Positions 1 to 8,005 of a stretch of 64,000 nt of DNA are shown piece after piece. This stretch comes from Solitalea koreensis (lineage in GTDB: Bacteria > Bacteroidota > Bacteroidia > Sphingobacteriales > Sphingobacteriaceae): NCBI RefSeq assembly GCF_900182575.1, contig NZ_FXSZ01000002.1:434001-498000 (forward strand). The letters run 5' to 3'. The notes under the pieces are model-generated. The model did not search any database and was not told the origin of the DNA. It saw nothing but the letters and a program-made list of their open reading frames with translations. Made by a program: the position numbers and the translations under genes. The number at the start of each line of letters is the position of its first letter. The first letter of the stretch is position 1.

Positions 1-742
1 ACCAGCCATCCCCTACATACCATTCCTTTACTTTGTGAAAAGCATATTCAAGACGCTGAGGGTCGCACTCCTCACCGATGGAAAGCAAAAAGCTTTCGGT
101 CATTCCAAAAAACAATAACCAGTTATTATAAGAAGTTTTATGTTTTCGTAGCGATTTAAATTCATCAATAAATCTTTTCTTAGTTAATGAATCTAGAGGT
201 TCCCAAAGCTGTTTGGGGGCATGTATAAAGGCTTGGGCAATATAAGCTGCGTCGACAATGGGTTGAAAGTGGCCAATAGAAATTGCATGCTCAATACTCT
301 TAGCATCTGCCATGATATTCAAGTAGTCCGGACTTTCAGGATTGACCGCATTAGCAAGACCTTTCAGTAATTCCTCACGCAATTGCTTTCGCATCTTGCC
401 TTCTTTTGTATTGTCATCAGGCAATGTCAACCAGGGGGCTATACCCGCCACTGTGCGACCAACGGCTTCAAGGTGAGTTACCTTAGAGGCTTCCAGGTAA
501 TAACCAGGTCCTTGTTCGATAGGCATATTTTTTCGCAGTGTTCCTTCAGCCAAATTATGTACTACCGGATAAGCAATTTTATAGAGCGTGTTACACCAGT
601 ACTCGCGGTCTTGGGCGCCGGTAGTTATGGTTTTTACATTTTGACTTTTTTTGCTTTGTGCAGTTGCATTTTGCTGCAAAGAAGTTGCAATGAAAGCGAA
701 GAGCAACAGGCCACCTAATTTTATTGAAAATGTATGTTTCAT
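1..742 (-). CDS. DUF2264 family protein, C-terminus cut by window edge
   Basis: The reading frame opens with an ATG at 742 followed by a signal-peptide-like start (MKHTFSIKLGGLLLFAFIA) and runs off the left edge after about 247 codons. It is clearly a paralogue of the gene at 2022-3290: both share REYW, NLA.G.LRKNMP, KVTHLEAVGRT, PDYLN, PIVDAAY.AQAF and YNNWLLF. The family is PF10022 (DUF2264), expected to be an (alpha/alpha) barrel glycosidase-like fold. I recall a link to beta-glucuronidase family GH154 but cannot verify it here. It lies downstream of GH88 in the same operon, so a role in trimming uronic-acid oligosaccharides in the periplasm is an inference. Confidence 0.85.
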   Translation of the reverse strand, partial: MKHTFSIKLGGLLLFAFIATSLQQNATAQSKKSQNVKTITTGAQDREYWCNTLYKIAYPVVHNLAEGTLRKNMPIEQGPGYYLEASKVTHLEAVGRTVAGIAPWLTLPDDNTKEGKMRKQLREELLKGLANAVNPESPDYLNIMADAKSIEHAISIGHFQPIVDAAYIAQAFIHAPKQLWEPLDSLTKKRFIDEFKSLRKHKTSYNNWLLFFGMTESFLLSIGEECDPQRLEYAFHKVKEWYVGDGW

Positions 743-813
743 TATGATAATAATAAGCCGATAGACCCTAGTTCATTTTGTTAGTAAGTCTATCGACCAT
801 ATGAATTTATATT

Positions 814-1995
814 TTACAAATACCATTGCTTATAACGATGTAGCGCTTCCACAAAGTAATAATCGGCATAGGTTAATGGCACGTCTACTTCCGATTTGTG
901 AGGCACAGCTCCTGCGCTATGCATAAGCAAAAAGCCTCCATTTTCGCCCAACTTTGCGCGGTAAGCATCTGAAGAAAGCGAACGGATGATTTTTTCGGCC
1001 GCGGATACATATTTTTTCCGCTCTTTCTTGGCTACGTATTGGCCAAGTTCTAATAATCCGGATGCAAACACAGCCGCAGCCGAAGCATCACGGTAAGTAT
1101 TCGGGATGCCTGGTGCATTAAAATCCCAATAAGGAATTCCATCAGCTGGCAGATTAGGATGCTTTAACCAAAAAGCTGCAATTTTTTTTGCCTGATCTAA
1201 ATATTTTTTGTCCTTAGAAAAACGATACATCATCGTGTATCCATAAAAACCCCAAGCTTGGCCACGTGCCCATGCCGATTCATCGGCAGCTCCCTGATCG
1301 GTCATTTTTTTAATTACAACTCCGGTATTCAGGTCGTAATTAAGCACATGGTATGAACTATTGTCGACGCGAAAATGATTTTTCAAAGTAGTATTGGCGT
1401 GAGTAATGGCTATGTCCTTGTATTTAGAATCTCCACCATTAGCTGAAACCCAATACAATAACTCAAGGTTCATCATGTTATCGATGATTACCGGACAACT
1501 CATAGTTTTACTAGAATTCCACGATTGTATGACTTTGATAGAAGGACGGTAACGCGTGGCTAAAGAAGTTGCCGATGTATCAATTGTGGTTTTATACGAC
1601 GGATTCTTGGTAATACGATAAGCATTGCCGAAACTGCAAAACATCATAAAACCCAGATCATGGTTACCTGTAAAGTGTTTTTCTTTTTCCAGAATTTGCA
1701 AGCGGCGCTCAGCTTCGGCTTTAATCACTTCATCATTTGTATGCTCGTAAACAAACCATAGGGTACCGGGATAAAAACCGCTGCACCACCACTTGGTATC
1801 ACTGGTTACAAGCTTGTTATTGTTAGCAAAATAGGTCTTCGGCATCACATCTGCGGGAGTGTTTTTCATAAGCACCTTGTACTGTTGAGCTGCAAAGTCA
1901 AAATTTTCCTTAATCAACTGCGTCATGTCCGATTGTCCGAAAACGCTTGCCGATAAGCAAATTGCCGATAAAGTACTCAATAATCGCTTTTTCAT
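814..1995 (-). CDS. Glycoside hydrolase family 88, unsaturated glucuronyl hydrolase
   Basis: This 393-residue protein has a Sec signal peptide ending near SASVFGQ. GH88 enzymes hydrate the 4,5 double bond of unsaturated uronic acids left by polysaccharide lyases, releasing the sugar from the non-reducing end. Two acidic residues match the GH88 active site: Asp113 in NHDLGF and Asp172 in IIDNMMNL. The substrate-binding stretch WARGQAW lies at about 242-248 and YRDASAAA follows. Length is normal for the family. It lies 26 bp downstream of the DUF2264 gene at 2022-3290 in the same operon. The natural substrate cannot be deduced from the sequence alone. Confidence 0.93.
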   Translation of the reverse strand: MKKRLLSTLSAICLSASVFGQSDMTQLIKENFDFAAQQYKVLMKNTPADVMPKTYFANNNKLVTSDTKWWCSGFYPGTLWFVYEHTNDEVIKAEAERRLQILEKEKHFTGNHDLGFMMFCSFGNAYRITKNPSYKTTIDTSATSLATRYRPSIKVIQSWNSSKTMSCPVIIDNMMNLELLYWVSANGGDSKYKDIAITHANTTLKNHFRVDNSSYHVLNYDLNTGVVIKKMTDQGAADESAWARGQAWGFYGYTMMYRFSKDKKYLDQAKKIAAFWLKHPNLPADGIPYWDFNAPGIPNTYRDASAAAVFASGLLELGQYVAKKERKKYVSAAEKIIRSLSSDAYRAKLGENGGFLLMHSAGAVPHKSEVDVPLTYADYYFVEALHRYKQWYL

Positions 1996-2021
1996 GTTGT
2001 AACCAAATAATATAAATTCAA

Positions 2022-3290
2022 TTAATATTCTACTTTATAATCTTTCTTAAATGGTTGGCTGTTCCATGCCTTCTTTGAAGTCCAATCAGTCGCTGGGTCT
2101 GTCCAGAATTTATTGTCAGCAGGTAAGCCCAGTGGTAAAAATCCTAAAGTAGCCATGTATAAGCTTCCTGTAGAAGTGTAGCCGTCGGCAATCATAGGTT
2201 GTGAACCGCAAAAGCCCAACACCAACCAGCCATTGCTGTCAAAATTATTGCACTGATCATACATGCGGTGCATTACCGCACTTAAAGCGCAGCGCACCTG
2301 TGAAGGCTGGACATGTTCCGGTAATTTCTCCATCAATGCCACTTGCGCTAAAGCCTGAAACGCTGCAGTACGATAAGTAATAGAACGGCCAAATGCAGGA
2401 TAAGTACCATCCGGAGCGATAAAGCGTTCTGAAAATTCTGAATAACGAACCATACGTTTTAAAGCCCTATCATACTCCTCTGATTTAAGTCTTTTTTTAT
2501 CCACCAATACTTTATAAAAATCAACTAGCATCGGGTGAATTACGTATGCATTATAGTAATCGAAACTAAAATGCTCACCATCGCTGTACCAGCCATCGCC
2601 TTTATACCATTCTTCAATTTTATGTTTAGCAATTTCAATACGCGCTGGGTCAGCCTGCTCACCAATACTCATTAAAAAAGCTTCGTTGATCCCTGCAAAC
2701 AGTAGCCAATTGTTATAGGCTCCGGTTCGGGTACGTAGGGCTTTAAATTCTTCTGCAACTCTTTTCTTGGTGAGGTCATCCAATGGCTCCCATAATGCTT
2801 TCGGCGCTCTTAAAAATGCCTGTGCCATATAAGCCGCATCCACGATCGGTTGGGCTTCCGTTCTAAAATTCAAATAATCAGGACTTGTAGGATTAACGGC
2901 ATTGGCGATACCTTTTAATAAAGCCGTACGTAATTCCTTACGCATCTTTCCTTCTTTAGTATCGTCATCAGGTAAAGCTAGCCAGGGAGCCACTCCCGCC
3001 ATGGTACGCCCAACAGCTTCCAGATGGGTCACTTTTTGGTAAGAATCCGGTTTTGCTCCAGGAGGAACTTCCACCGGCATATTTTTTCTCAACGCTCCAT
3101 TGGCCAGGTTGAATATAACAGGTGAAGCCATTTTATATAATAAATTGCTCCAGTATTCGCGATCCTGAAGACCGGTGGTTAGAACAGTTTTTTCGCTTTT
3201 TTTCTTTTGAGCATATACCGAAGTATTGCTAAAGCCAAGCAAAACAATCAAAACAAGCATCATTCCACCTGTTCTTTTAAATGTTGTCAT
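2022..3290 (-). CDS. DUF2264 domain-containing protein
   Basis: The protein is 422 residues with an N-terminal signal peptide (hydrophobic segment MMLVLIVLLGF, probable cleavage after VYA). The rest is one DUF2264 (PF10022) domain with HLEAVGRT, GVAPWLALPDDDT, NWLLFAGINEAFL, GDGWYSDGEHFSFDYYNAYV and FGRSITYRTAAF. It is closely related to the truncated gene at 1-742, so the operon carries two diverged copies flanking GH88. It starts 26 bp after the GH105 stop, which supports co-transcription. Biochemical function is not fixed by sequence; family and context suggest a periplasmic glycosidase acting on acidic sugars. Confidence 0.9.
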   Translation of the reverse strand: MTTFKRTGGMMLVLIVLLGFSNTSVYAQKKKSEKTVLTTGLQDREYWSNLLYKMASPVIFNLANGALRKNMPVEVPPGAKPDSYQKVTHLEAVGRTMAGVAPWLALPDDDTKEGKMRKELRTALLKGIANAVNPTSPDYLNFRTEAQPIVDAAYMAQAFLRAPKALWEPLDDLTKKRVAEEFKALRTRTGAYNNWLLFAGINEAFLMSIGEQADPARIEIAKHKIEEWYKGDGWYSDGEHFSFDYYNAYVIHPMLVDFYKVLVDKKRLKSEEYDRALKRMVRYSEFSERFIAPDGTYPAFGRSITYRTAAFQALAQVALMEKLPEHVQPSQVRCALSAVMHRMYDQCNNFDSNGWLVLGFCGSQPMIADGYTSTGSLYMATLGFLPLGLPADNKFWTDPATDWTSKKAWNSQPFKKDYKVEY

Positions 3291-3316
3291 ACTATTTATG
3301 ATTATAGGAGTTTATG

Positions 3317-4690
3317 TTAATTACTGATCCTTTTAATTTTAAAAAGCTTGTTTCCACCCGGAGTTAAAGATGTTTGAAAAACAATTGATTCAGGCTTACT
3401 CTCTTTATTATAAACATATTCAAATGGAACAGACTGCCCGGTTATAGCATCTTCAACAACAAGAGCTTTTACTTTCGCCTTCTTAATTTGTGATACTACT
3501 GAAGACCATTCCACTGTTACTTTTTCATTCTTTTCCGATGCAGTAGAGTTAATGGCTACCACCAAGGCTGTGTTTTTTTCCTGATCAATGGTCATGCGCA
3601 ACATTTCAGAACCTGCTAATAAAAATGCTCCAACACCATACACATCGGTATCATCGTAAGTCACTTTATCAGGAGCTGCACCCTGTGCCTGTACAAAACC
3701 TAGTTTACCATTAGGATGTATAGACGTTGTGAGGGCATCCCAGGCTTTAGCAACCACAGATGAGTATTTTTTATACGGTAAAAGACCTTGATTAATTCCC
3801 CAGGCTAAAGCATAACAGAAGAAACCTGTCCCACTGGTTTCCTTTGCCGAATATGAGGTTGGATCTAGTAAACTAGCATGCCAACTACCATCAGGTTGTT
3901 GTATGCTTGCAACTTTAGCCGACATATCTTTGAATAATTGGACAAATTTCTCTCTATCAGGATGATTTTTAGGCATTACGGAAAGAACTCTTACCAATCC
4001 GCCCATTACCCAACCATTACCACGACTCCAAAACACTTTTGCTCCGTTCTTCTCTTTTTTATTGAAGTAACGGCTATCTCTGTAATAAAGGTGTTCATCT
4101 TTATCGTACAAGTACTCCGTTGATTTCCACCATAACTTTGCGGTACAATCCAAATATTTTAAATCTCCTGTGGCTTCAGCCAAATAAGCTAATGCCGGAG
4201 GTCCCATAAACAAGGCATCACACCAGGCCCATTCACGCATATGAATTCCATTTTTCCATTCCAGACCTTCTGTATGTGGCAACATAGCAATGGTATCTGC
4301 TAGGGTCTTGAAGTCTTCAATATACCTTGGATCTTTATAAATGGTGTAAAGTTGTGAGTAGAGCTGCCCAACGCAATAATCATCGGCAAAGTGTCGGTAC
4401 TTACCCACTTTCCATTTATTGTCTTCTCCAACCTGTATCAATTTTTTAAAATAAGTTTCGTCATTGGCCACCTTAGCCCAAGCCACCATGCCAGCATACA
4501 TCGCCCCACTGGTCCAATCCTTTTTAGGATTTTTCCAGCCTTCTGTATCTAAGGTTTTCCATTGCCAATCAGCCACCCTTTTCATTTGATGGAAAATACT
4601 ATCGGCTCGCAATGCATTTAATTCGCTTTGTGCATTGACTGTATTATTGAAAACAAGTACAAGAAATAACAAAAATGTTGATTTACGCAT
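3317..4690 (-). CDS. Glycoside hydrolase family 105, unsaturated rhamnogalacturonyl hydrolase-like
   Basis: I take the start at 4690 (MRKSTFLLFLVLVF), which places the signal peptide at the N-terminus; an ATG seven codons upstream is also open. The 457-residue product matches GH105 (YteR/YesR type) enzymes, which remove unsaturated galacturonic or glucuronic acid from lyase products. Visible features are DWTSGAMYAGM, HFADDYCVGQLY, MREWAWCDALFMGPP (with the expected acidic residue), WSRGNGWVMGGL, QPDGSWHASLLDP and SGTGFFCYALAWG. The C-terminal 80 residues form an extra strand-rich tail. The 162-bp gap upstream holds three ACTGTAT copies but no gene. Confidence 0.93.
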   Translation of the reverse strand: MRKSTFLLFLVLVFNNTVNAQSELNALRADSIFHQMKRVADWQWKTLDTEGWKNPKKDWTSGAMYAGMVAWAKVANDETYFKKLIQVGEDNKWKVGKYRHFADDYCVGQLYSQLYTIYKDPRYIEDFKTLADTIAMLPHTEGLEWKNGIHMREWAWCDALFMGPPALAYLAEATGDLKYLDCTAKLWWKSTEYLYDKDEHLYYRDSRYFNKKEKNGAKVFWSRGNGWVMGGLVRVLSVMPKNHPDREKFVQLFKDMSAKVASIQQPDGSWHASLLDPTSYSAKETSGTGFFCYALAWGINQGLLPYKKYSSVVAKAWDALTTSIHPNGKLGFVQAQGAAPDKVTYDDTDVYGVGAFLLAGSEMLRMTIDQEKNTALVVAINSTASEKNEKVTVEWSSVVSQIKKAKVKALVVEDAITGQSVPFEYVYNKESKPESIVFQTSLTPGGNKLFKIKRISN

Positions 4691-4852
4691 TCTTAGATTT
4701 ATATATAGCATTTAATTTAATTACGTTGCACAGTCCTTTTAAACGGTTTACTGTATTACTCCTTTTGCTTATTTTATTTTACTGTATATAGTACAGACAA
4801 CTGTATCATAATACTATCGGCATATTATGTGGGTCATTAATATTTAACATTC

Positions 4853-6070
4853 TTAGTAACGTTTAAGCTTTAATCGTTTCCGCTGTTCCAGATACAAGTC
4901 CTTTGGATAAAGATCAGTAGGGCTTATCGTTTCGAACCAATTATTATGCACATCATTTAACGAAGAAGGAAGATTAGTCTTTATACCCACAGCAACATTG
5001 TTCACTGATTGCTTGGAAGCATCATCATGAACGTTACAATAAGGCATATTTCTTTGAGCTGTTATGTTCCAATAAGTTTCATTAACGCTCAGCCCCCATG
5101 GTCCTTCATTGCCACCTGAAAGATAAAGTCGACTACCTATACCAGCATCTAAATTAGTAAAGAGATTGTTCCGCTGGTCGTGATTATGGTGATCAATACA
5201 CAAATCGGTTGCTTTTCCGTTTCTAAAAACGTTAAATACACTTAAAGAACTTTCAACAGACAGGTCATGAGAGTATTTCCCTTTGATTTGGAAGTTCTGA
5301 ATCAAGTTATATCCCCCATAAATGGTTATACCATGGTGCCCTTGTAGTTTTTGAGCATTTCGGTTGGCACCAAAATCCAATACCAAGTTTTCAATAGTAA
5401 TATGGTGTGCACTTCTCTCCACCCATACACCAATATCAGTATTAGTTAACCTCACCGAGCGCATCCAAGCATTATGAACATTCCTGCCGAAAGCAATGCC
5501 ATTGTAGCCTCGTTCGTGAAAATTGTGTCCGGCCCAGGCGCTATCGGGAAACTTAATATTACAATTTTGGATTCCGACATTTTCTATATTACCTTCAAAA
5601 CGAATCATACCGCCCTCCCACGACCAATCTGATTGCTTTGGCCATTCCTGATTATAATGAGGATATAATTGTTCAAGTCCTTTCTCAAAATAAATTGTAG
5701 GAGGATGTGTTTTATCTCCTCTCAGGCAGATATTGCTTTTGCTGAATTGAATAGTATCTTTCAAGAGGTAAACACCAGCAGGAATAAACACCGCTTTATT
5801 GCGGCCACAGCTGGCAATTGCTTTTCTAAAAGCATTTGTATTATCAGAAACTCCATCGCCAACCGCACCAAAATCACAAACGTTTACACCAGTTGGAAAA
5901 TTAGGTATTCCTGCATTACCACTTTTATATCCTGCTTTTGTAAAATCAGGAATCTTTGTTTTATCCCATTTCTCACCTTTTCTGCCCCATAATTGTGAAT
6001 GTACCTGAGCATAAGAAAAACTTTTAACAAAAAACAAAAAAAATAAAATAACGATTCGATTCAGCTTCAT
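4853..6070 (-). CDS. Secreted right-handed beta-helix protein (pectate-lyase-3 / GH28-related superfamily)
   Basis: The start at 6070 (MKLNRIVILFFLFFVKSFSYAQ) gives a clean signal peptide; the longer open frame adds seven unlikely residues. The 405-residue product has the hallmark of the pectate lyase superfamily domain PF12708: VCDFGAVGDGVSDNTNAFRKAI near residue 66, followed by AVFIPAGVYLL. After that come many short strand repeats with Asn and His turns (HHITIENLVLDFGANR, HHGITIYGGYNLIQNF, ICLRGDKT). It could be a polysaccharide lyase, a hydrolase or an epimerase; I see no diagnostic catalytic set. Its place next to GH105 and GH88 makes a lyase that supplies their substrate attractive, as inference. 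Confidence 0.8.
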   Translation of the reverse strand: MKLNRIVILFFLFFVKSFSYAQVHSQLWGRKGEKWDKTKIPDFTKAGYKSGNAGIPNFPTGVNVCDFGAVGDGVSDNTNAFRKAIASCGRNKAVFIPAGVYLLKDTIQFSKSNICLRGDKTHPPTIYFEKGLEQLYPHYNQEWPKQSDWSWEGGMIRFEGNIENVGIQNCNIKFPDSAWAGHNFHERGYNGIAFGRNVHNAWMRSVRLTNTDIGVWVERSAHHITIENLVLDFGANRNAQKLQGHHGITIYGGYNLIQNFQIKGKYSHDLSVESSLSVFNVFRNGKATDLCIDHHNHDQRNNLFTNLDAGIGSRLYLSGGNEGPWGLSVNETYWNITAQRNMPYCNVHDDASKQSVNNVAVGIKTNLPSSLNDVHNNWFETISPTDLYPKDLYLEQRKRLKLKRY

Positions 6071-6154
6071 GTTATTACAATGCTTATCCAAGTGTTAATT
6101 CTCCTTTATACAAGACACAATATGGTTTAGAACAAGAGGTACCGAACTCTAAAG

Positions 6155-6219
6155 ATTTTTTGTCATTCTGATATTAGAAATGATTCTATTCATTTCTTTT
6201 TTATTCAGAATGACAAAAA
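6155..6219. repeat. Two-part hairpin with GTCATTCTGA ends, possible REP-like element
   Basis: An outer inverted repeat (about TTTTTGTCATTCTGA at 6157-6171 and TCAGAATGACAAAAA at 6205-6219) encloses an inner one (AGAAATGA/TCATTTCT). It sits in the 173-bp gap between the susD stop and the beta-helix gene. It could act as an attenuator or RNA-stability element within the operon, or be a dispersed repeat. Confidence 0.6.
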
Positions 6220-6243
6220 TCAATGAGAAAATTCGGGTTTATT

Positions 6244-7986
6244 TTACCAGCCTGGGTTTTGTTTTAAATTTGAAGAAATATTAATTTGTGACTGAGGAAT
6301 CGGTAACAAATACATATTATCATTATACGGACAAGGAGGCTTAACAAAATCTCTTTCCTCGTAGGTATAATTAGTACCTAATGGGGTAATAGTTCCACTT
6401 TTTGGCGTAATTACCATCATACGTAATGGTTTACAATATGTGTCAGGAAGAATTTTCCAACGTCTGATATCATAAAAACGATGTTCCTCGAATGCCAATT
6501 CAATACGACGCTCATCGCGAATATAAGTTCGCATTTGATCTTGTGTCAAACCTGTAGGAAGATTAAACGGATTTAAACCAGCTCTTTTACGAATTTCGGC
6601 CATAGGAGCATAAGCTTCAGCAGTTTGTCCATTCTCATTCAGGGCTTCTGCATAGTTTAAGAGCACCTCTGCATATCTTAAGAATGGGAATAAATGCTCT
6701 GCGCCACCGGTAGAACCGGTAACATCTTCACTCATCATTTTACGGTTAAAGTAACCACTTTGAGTGCCAACACTTGTAAACGGAATGGTTAGTCCATCTG
6801 TTGGAGCATTTAAATACGTATATACCGGACCGAAAGTGCCAGAAGTAGTTTTCCAAGTAGCTCCATTATAAATAACAGAACGGTAAAAACGAGGATCACG
6901 ACCTACATAAGGATTTTGCGGATCATAGCCCGAGGTTGGATCTGCAATCGGCTTACCATTAGCCATAGGGAAGGTATTTACATAATTGCCGTTAGGGGAA
7001 GTATGAAGAGATCCACCGCGGCTTTTAGGCAAATGTGAACTTTCATAACTACGATTACTACCTGAAAGACGCATGAAAATCATTTCCGGATTATTACGCG
7101 TTAAAAACACTTTATAAAAACCTTCGGCAGTGCTGTTATCATTGTTTGTTCCTAGCATTAGTGAGTACACACCCATATCAATTACGGCTTTTGCCGCATC
7201 TCGAGCTAAAACCCAACGATTTGGTGAATACTCTTTGTAACCGTATATCGCATCTTTATTTGCGGCCAATTGACCTCCATTAAATAAAGGGCTTGCTGCA
7301 AATAGTAAAACTCTGGCCTTCAAGGCTAGGCAAGCACCCTTAGTGGCGCGCCCATAATCCTGTCCAACATAACTAATCGGAAGATCAGCAGCTGCTGCAT
7401 CCAGATCTTTGGTCACAAAATTCACACATTCTTCGTAAGTATTACGCGGTAAATTAAGATCCTCATTGACAGCCAAAACTCTATCAATAATAGGAACCCC
7501 TCCATAGGTTTTTGTTAAAATATGATAAAACCATGCACGTAAAAAACGAGCTTCAGCTTTCATTCTTTTTTTTCCTTTCGCGGATAATGGAGACTCATCT
7601 ACACGTGTAATAAATAAATTAATAATACGAATAGCTTTATAAGTGTCGCCCCAAAGAGTATTAAATGGTGCCGGGATTGAGCTAGCCGTGTATGTACCAT
7701 TTTGAAAAGTATTTGTAAAAGTACTCGGAACGGTAGTAGACCAGCGCTCGTCTGATTCGTCAGAATACTCCGACAAGGTATTCGAGGTGTTGATACGAGT
7801 CATATAACTTTCCGGTCCCAAACCACTATAAGCACTTGTTAATACCTGAACAGTTTTGATACTATCAGACCAAACATCTTCATCAAATATATCTGTTTGC
7901 GTATCATTGGTTAACACACCCTCTTTCTGACAAGCTAATAAAGCGAAAGCAAAAGCTGGTAAGATTAAATATTTAGAGATTTTCAT
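6244..7986 (-). CDS. SusD/RagB family outer-membrane glycan-binding lipoprotein
   Basis: The product is 580 residues with a lipoprotein signal (FAFALLACQKEG, lipobox Cys19), so it should be anchored on the outer membrane. SusD proteins form the lid over a SusC barrel and bind oligosaccharides for import. Family signatures include AEARFLRAWFYHILTKTYGGVPI (TPR-like helices), LALKARVLLFAASPLFNG, FPFLRYAEVLLNYAEALNE, IRKRAGL and RIELAFEEHRFYDIRRWK. It follows its SusC partner (stop 8006) by 19 bp, the usual pairing. It is distinct in sequence from the second SusD at 11050-12693. Confidence 0.96.
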   Translation of the reverse strand: MKISKYLILPAFAFALLACQKEGVLTNDTQTDIFDEDVWSDSIKTVQVLTSAYSGLGPESYMTRINTSNTLSEYSDESDERWSTTVPSTFTNTFQNGTYTASSIPAPFNTLWGDTYKAIRIINLFITRVDESPLSAKGKKRMKAEARFLRAWFYHILTKTYGGVPIIDRVLAVNEDLNLPRNTYEECVNFVTKDLDAAAADLPISYVGQDYGRATKGACLALKARVLLFAASPLFNGGQLAANKDAIYGYKEYSPNRWVLARDAAKAVIDMGVYSLMLGTNNDNSTAEGFYKVFLTRNNPEMIFMRLSGSNRSYESSHLPKSRGGSLHTSPNGNYVNTFPMANGKPIADPTSGYDPQNPYVGRDPRFYRSVIYNGATWKTTSGTFGPVYTYLNAPTDGLTIPFTSVGTQSGYFNRKMMSEDVTGSTGGAEHLFPFLRYAEVLLNYAEALNENGQTAEAYAPMAEIRKRAGLNPFNLPTGLTQDQMRTYIRDERRIELAFEEHRFYDIRRWKILPDTYCKPLRMMVITPKSGTITPLGTNYTYEERDFVKPPCPYNDNMYLLPIPQSQINISSNLKQNPGW

Positions 7987-8005
7987 GTTTTAATAATTTG
8001 TTGGA

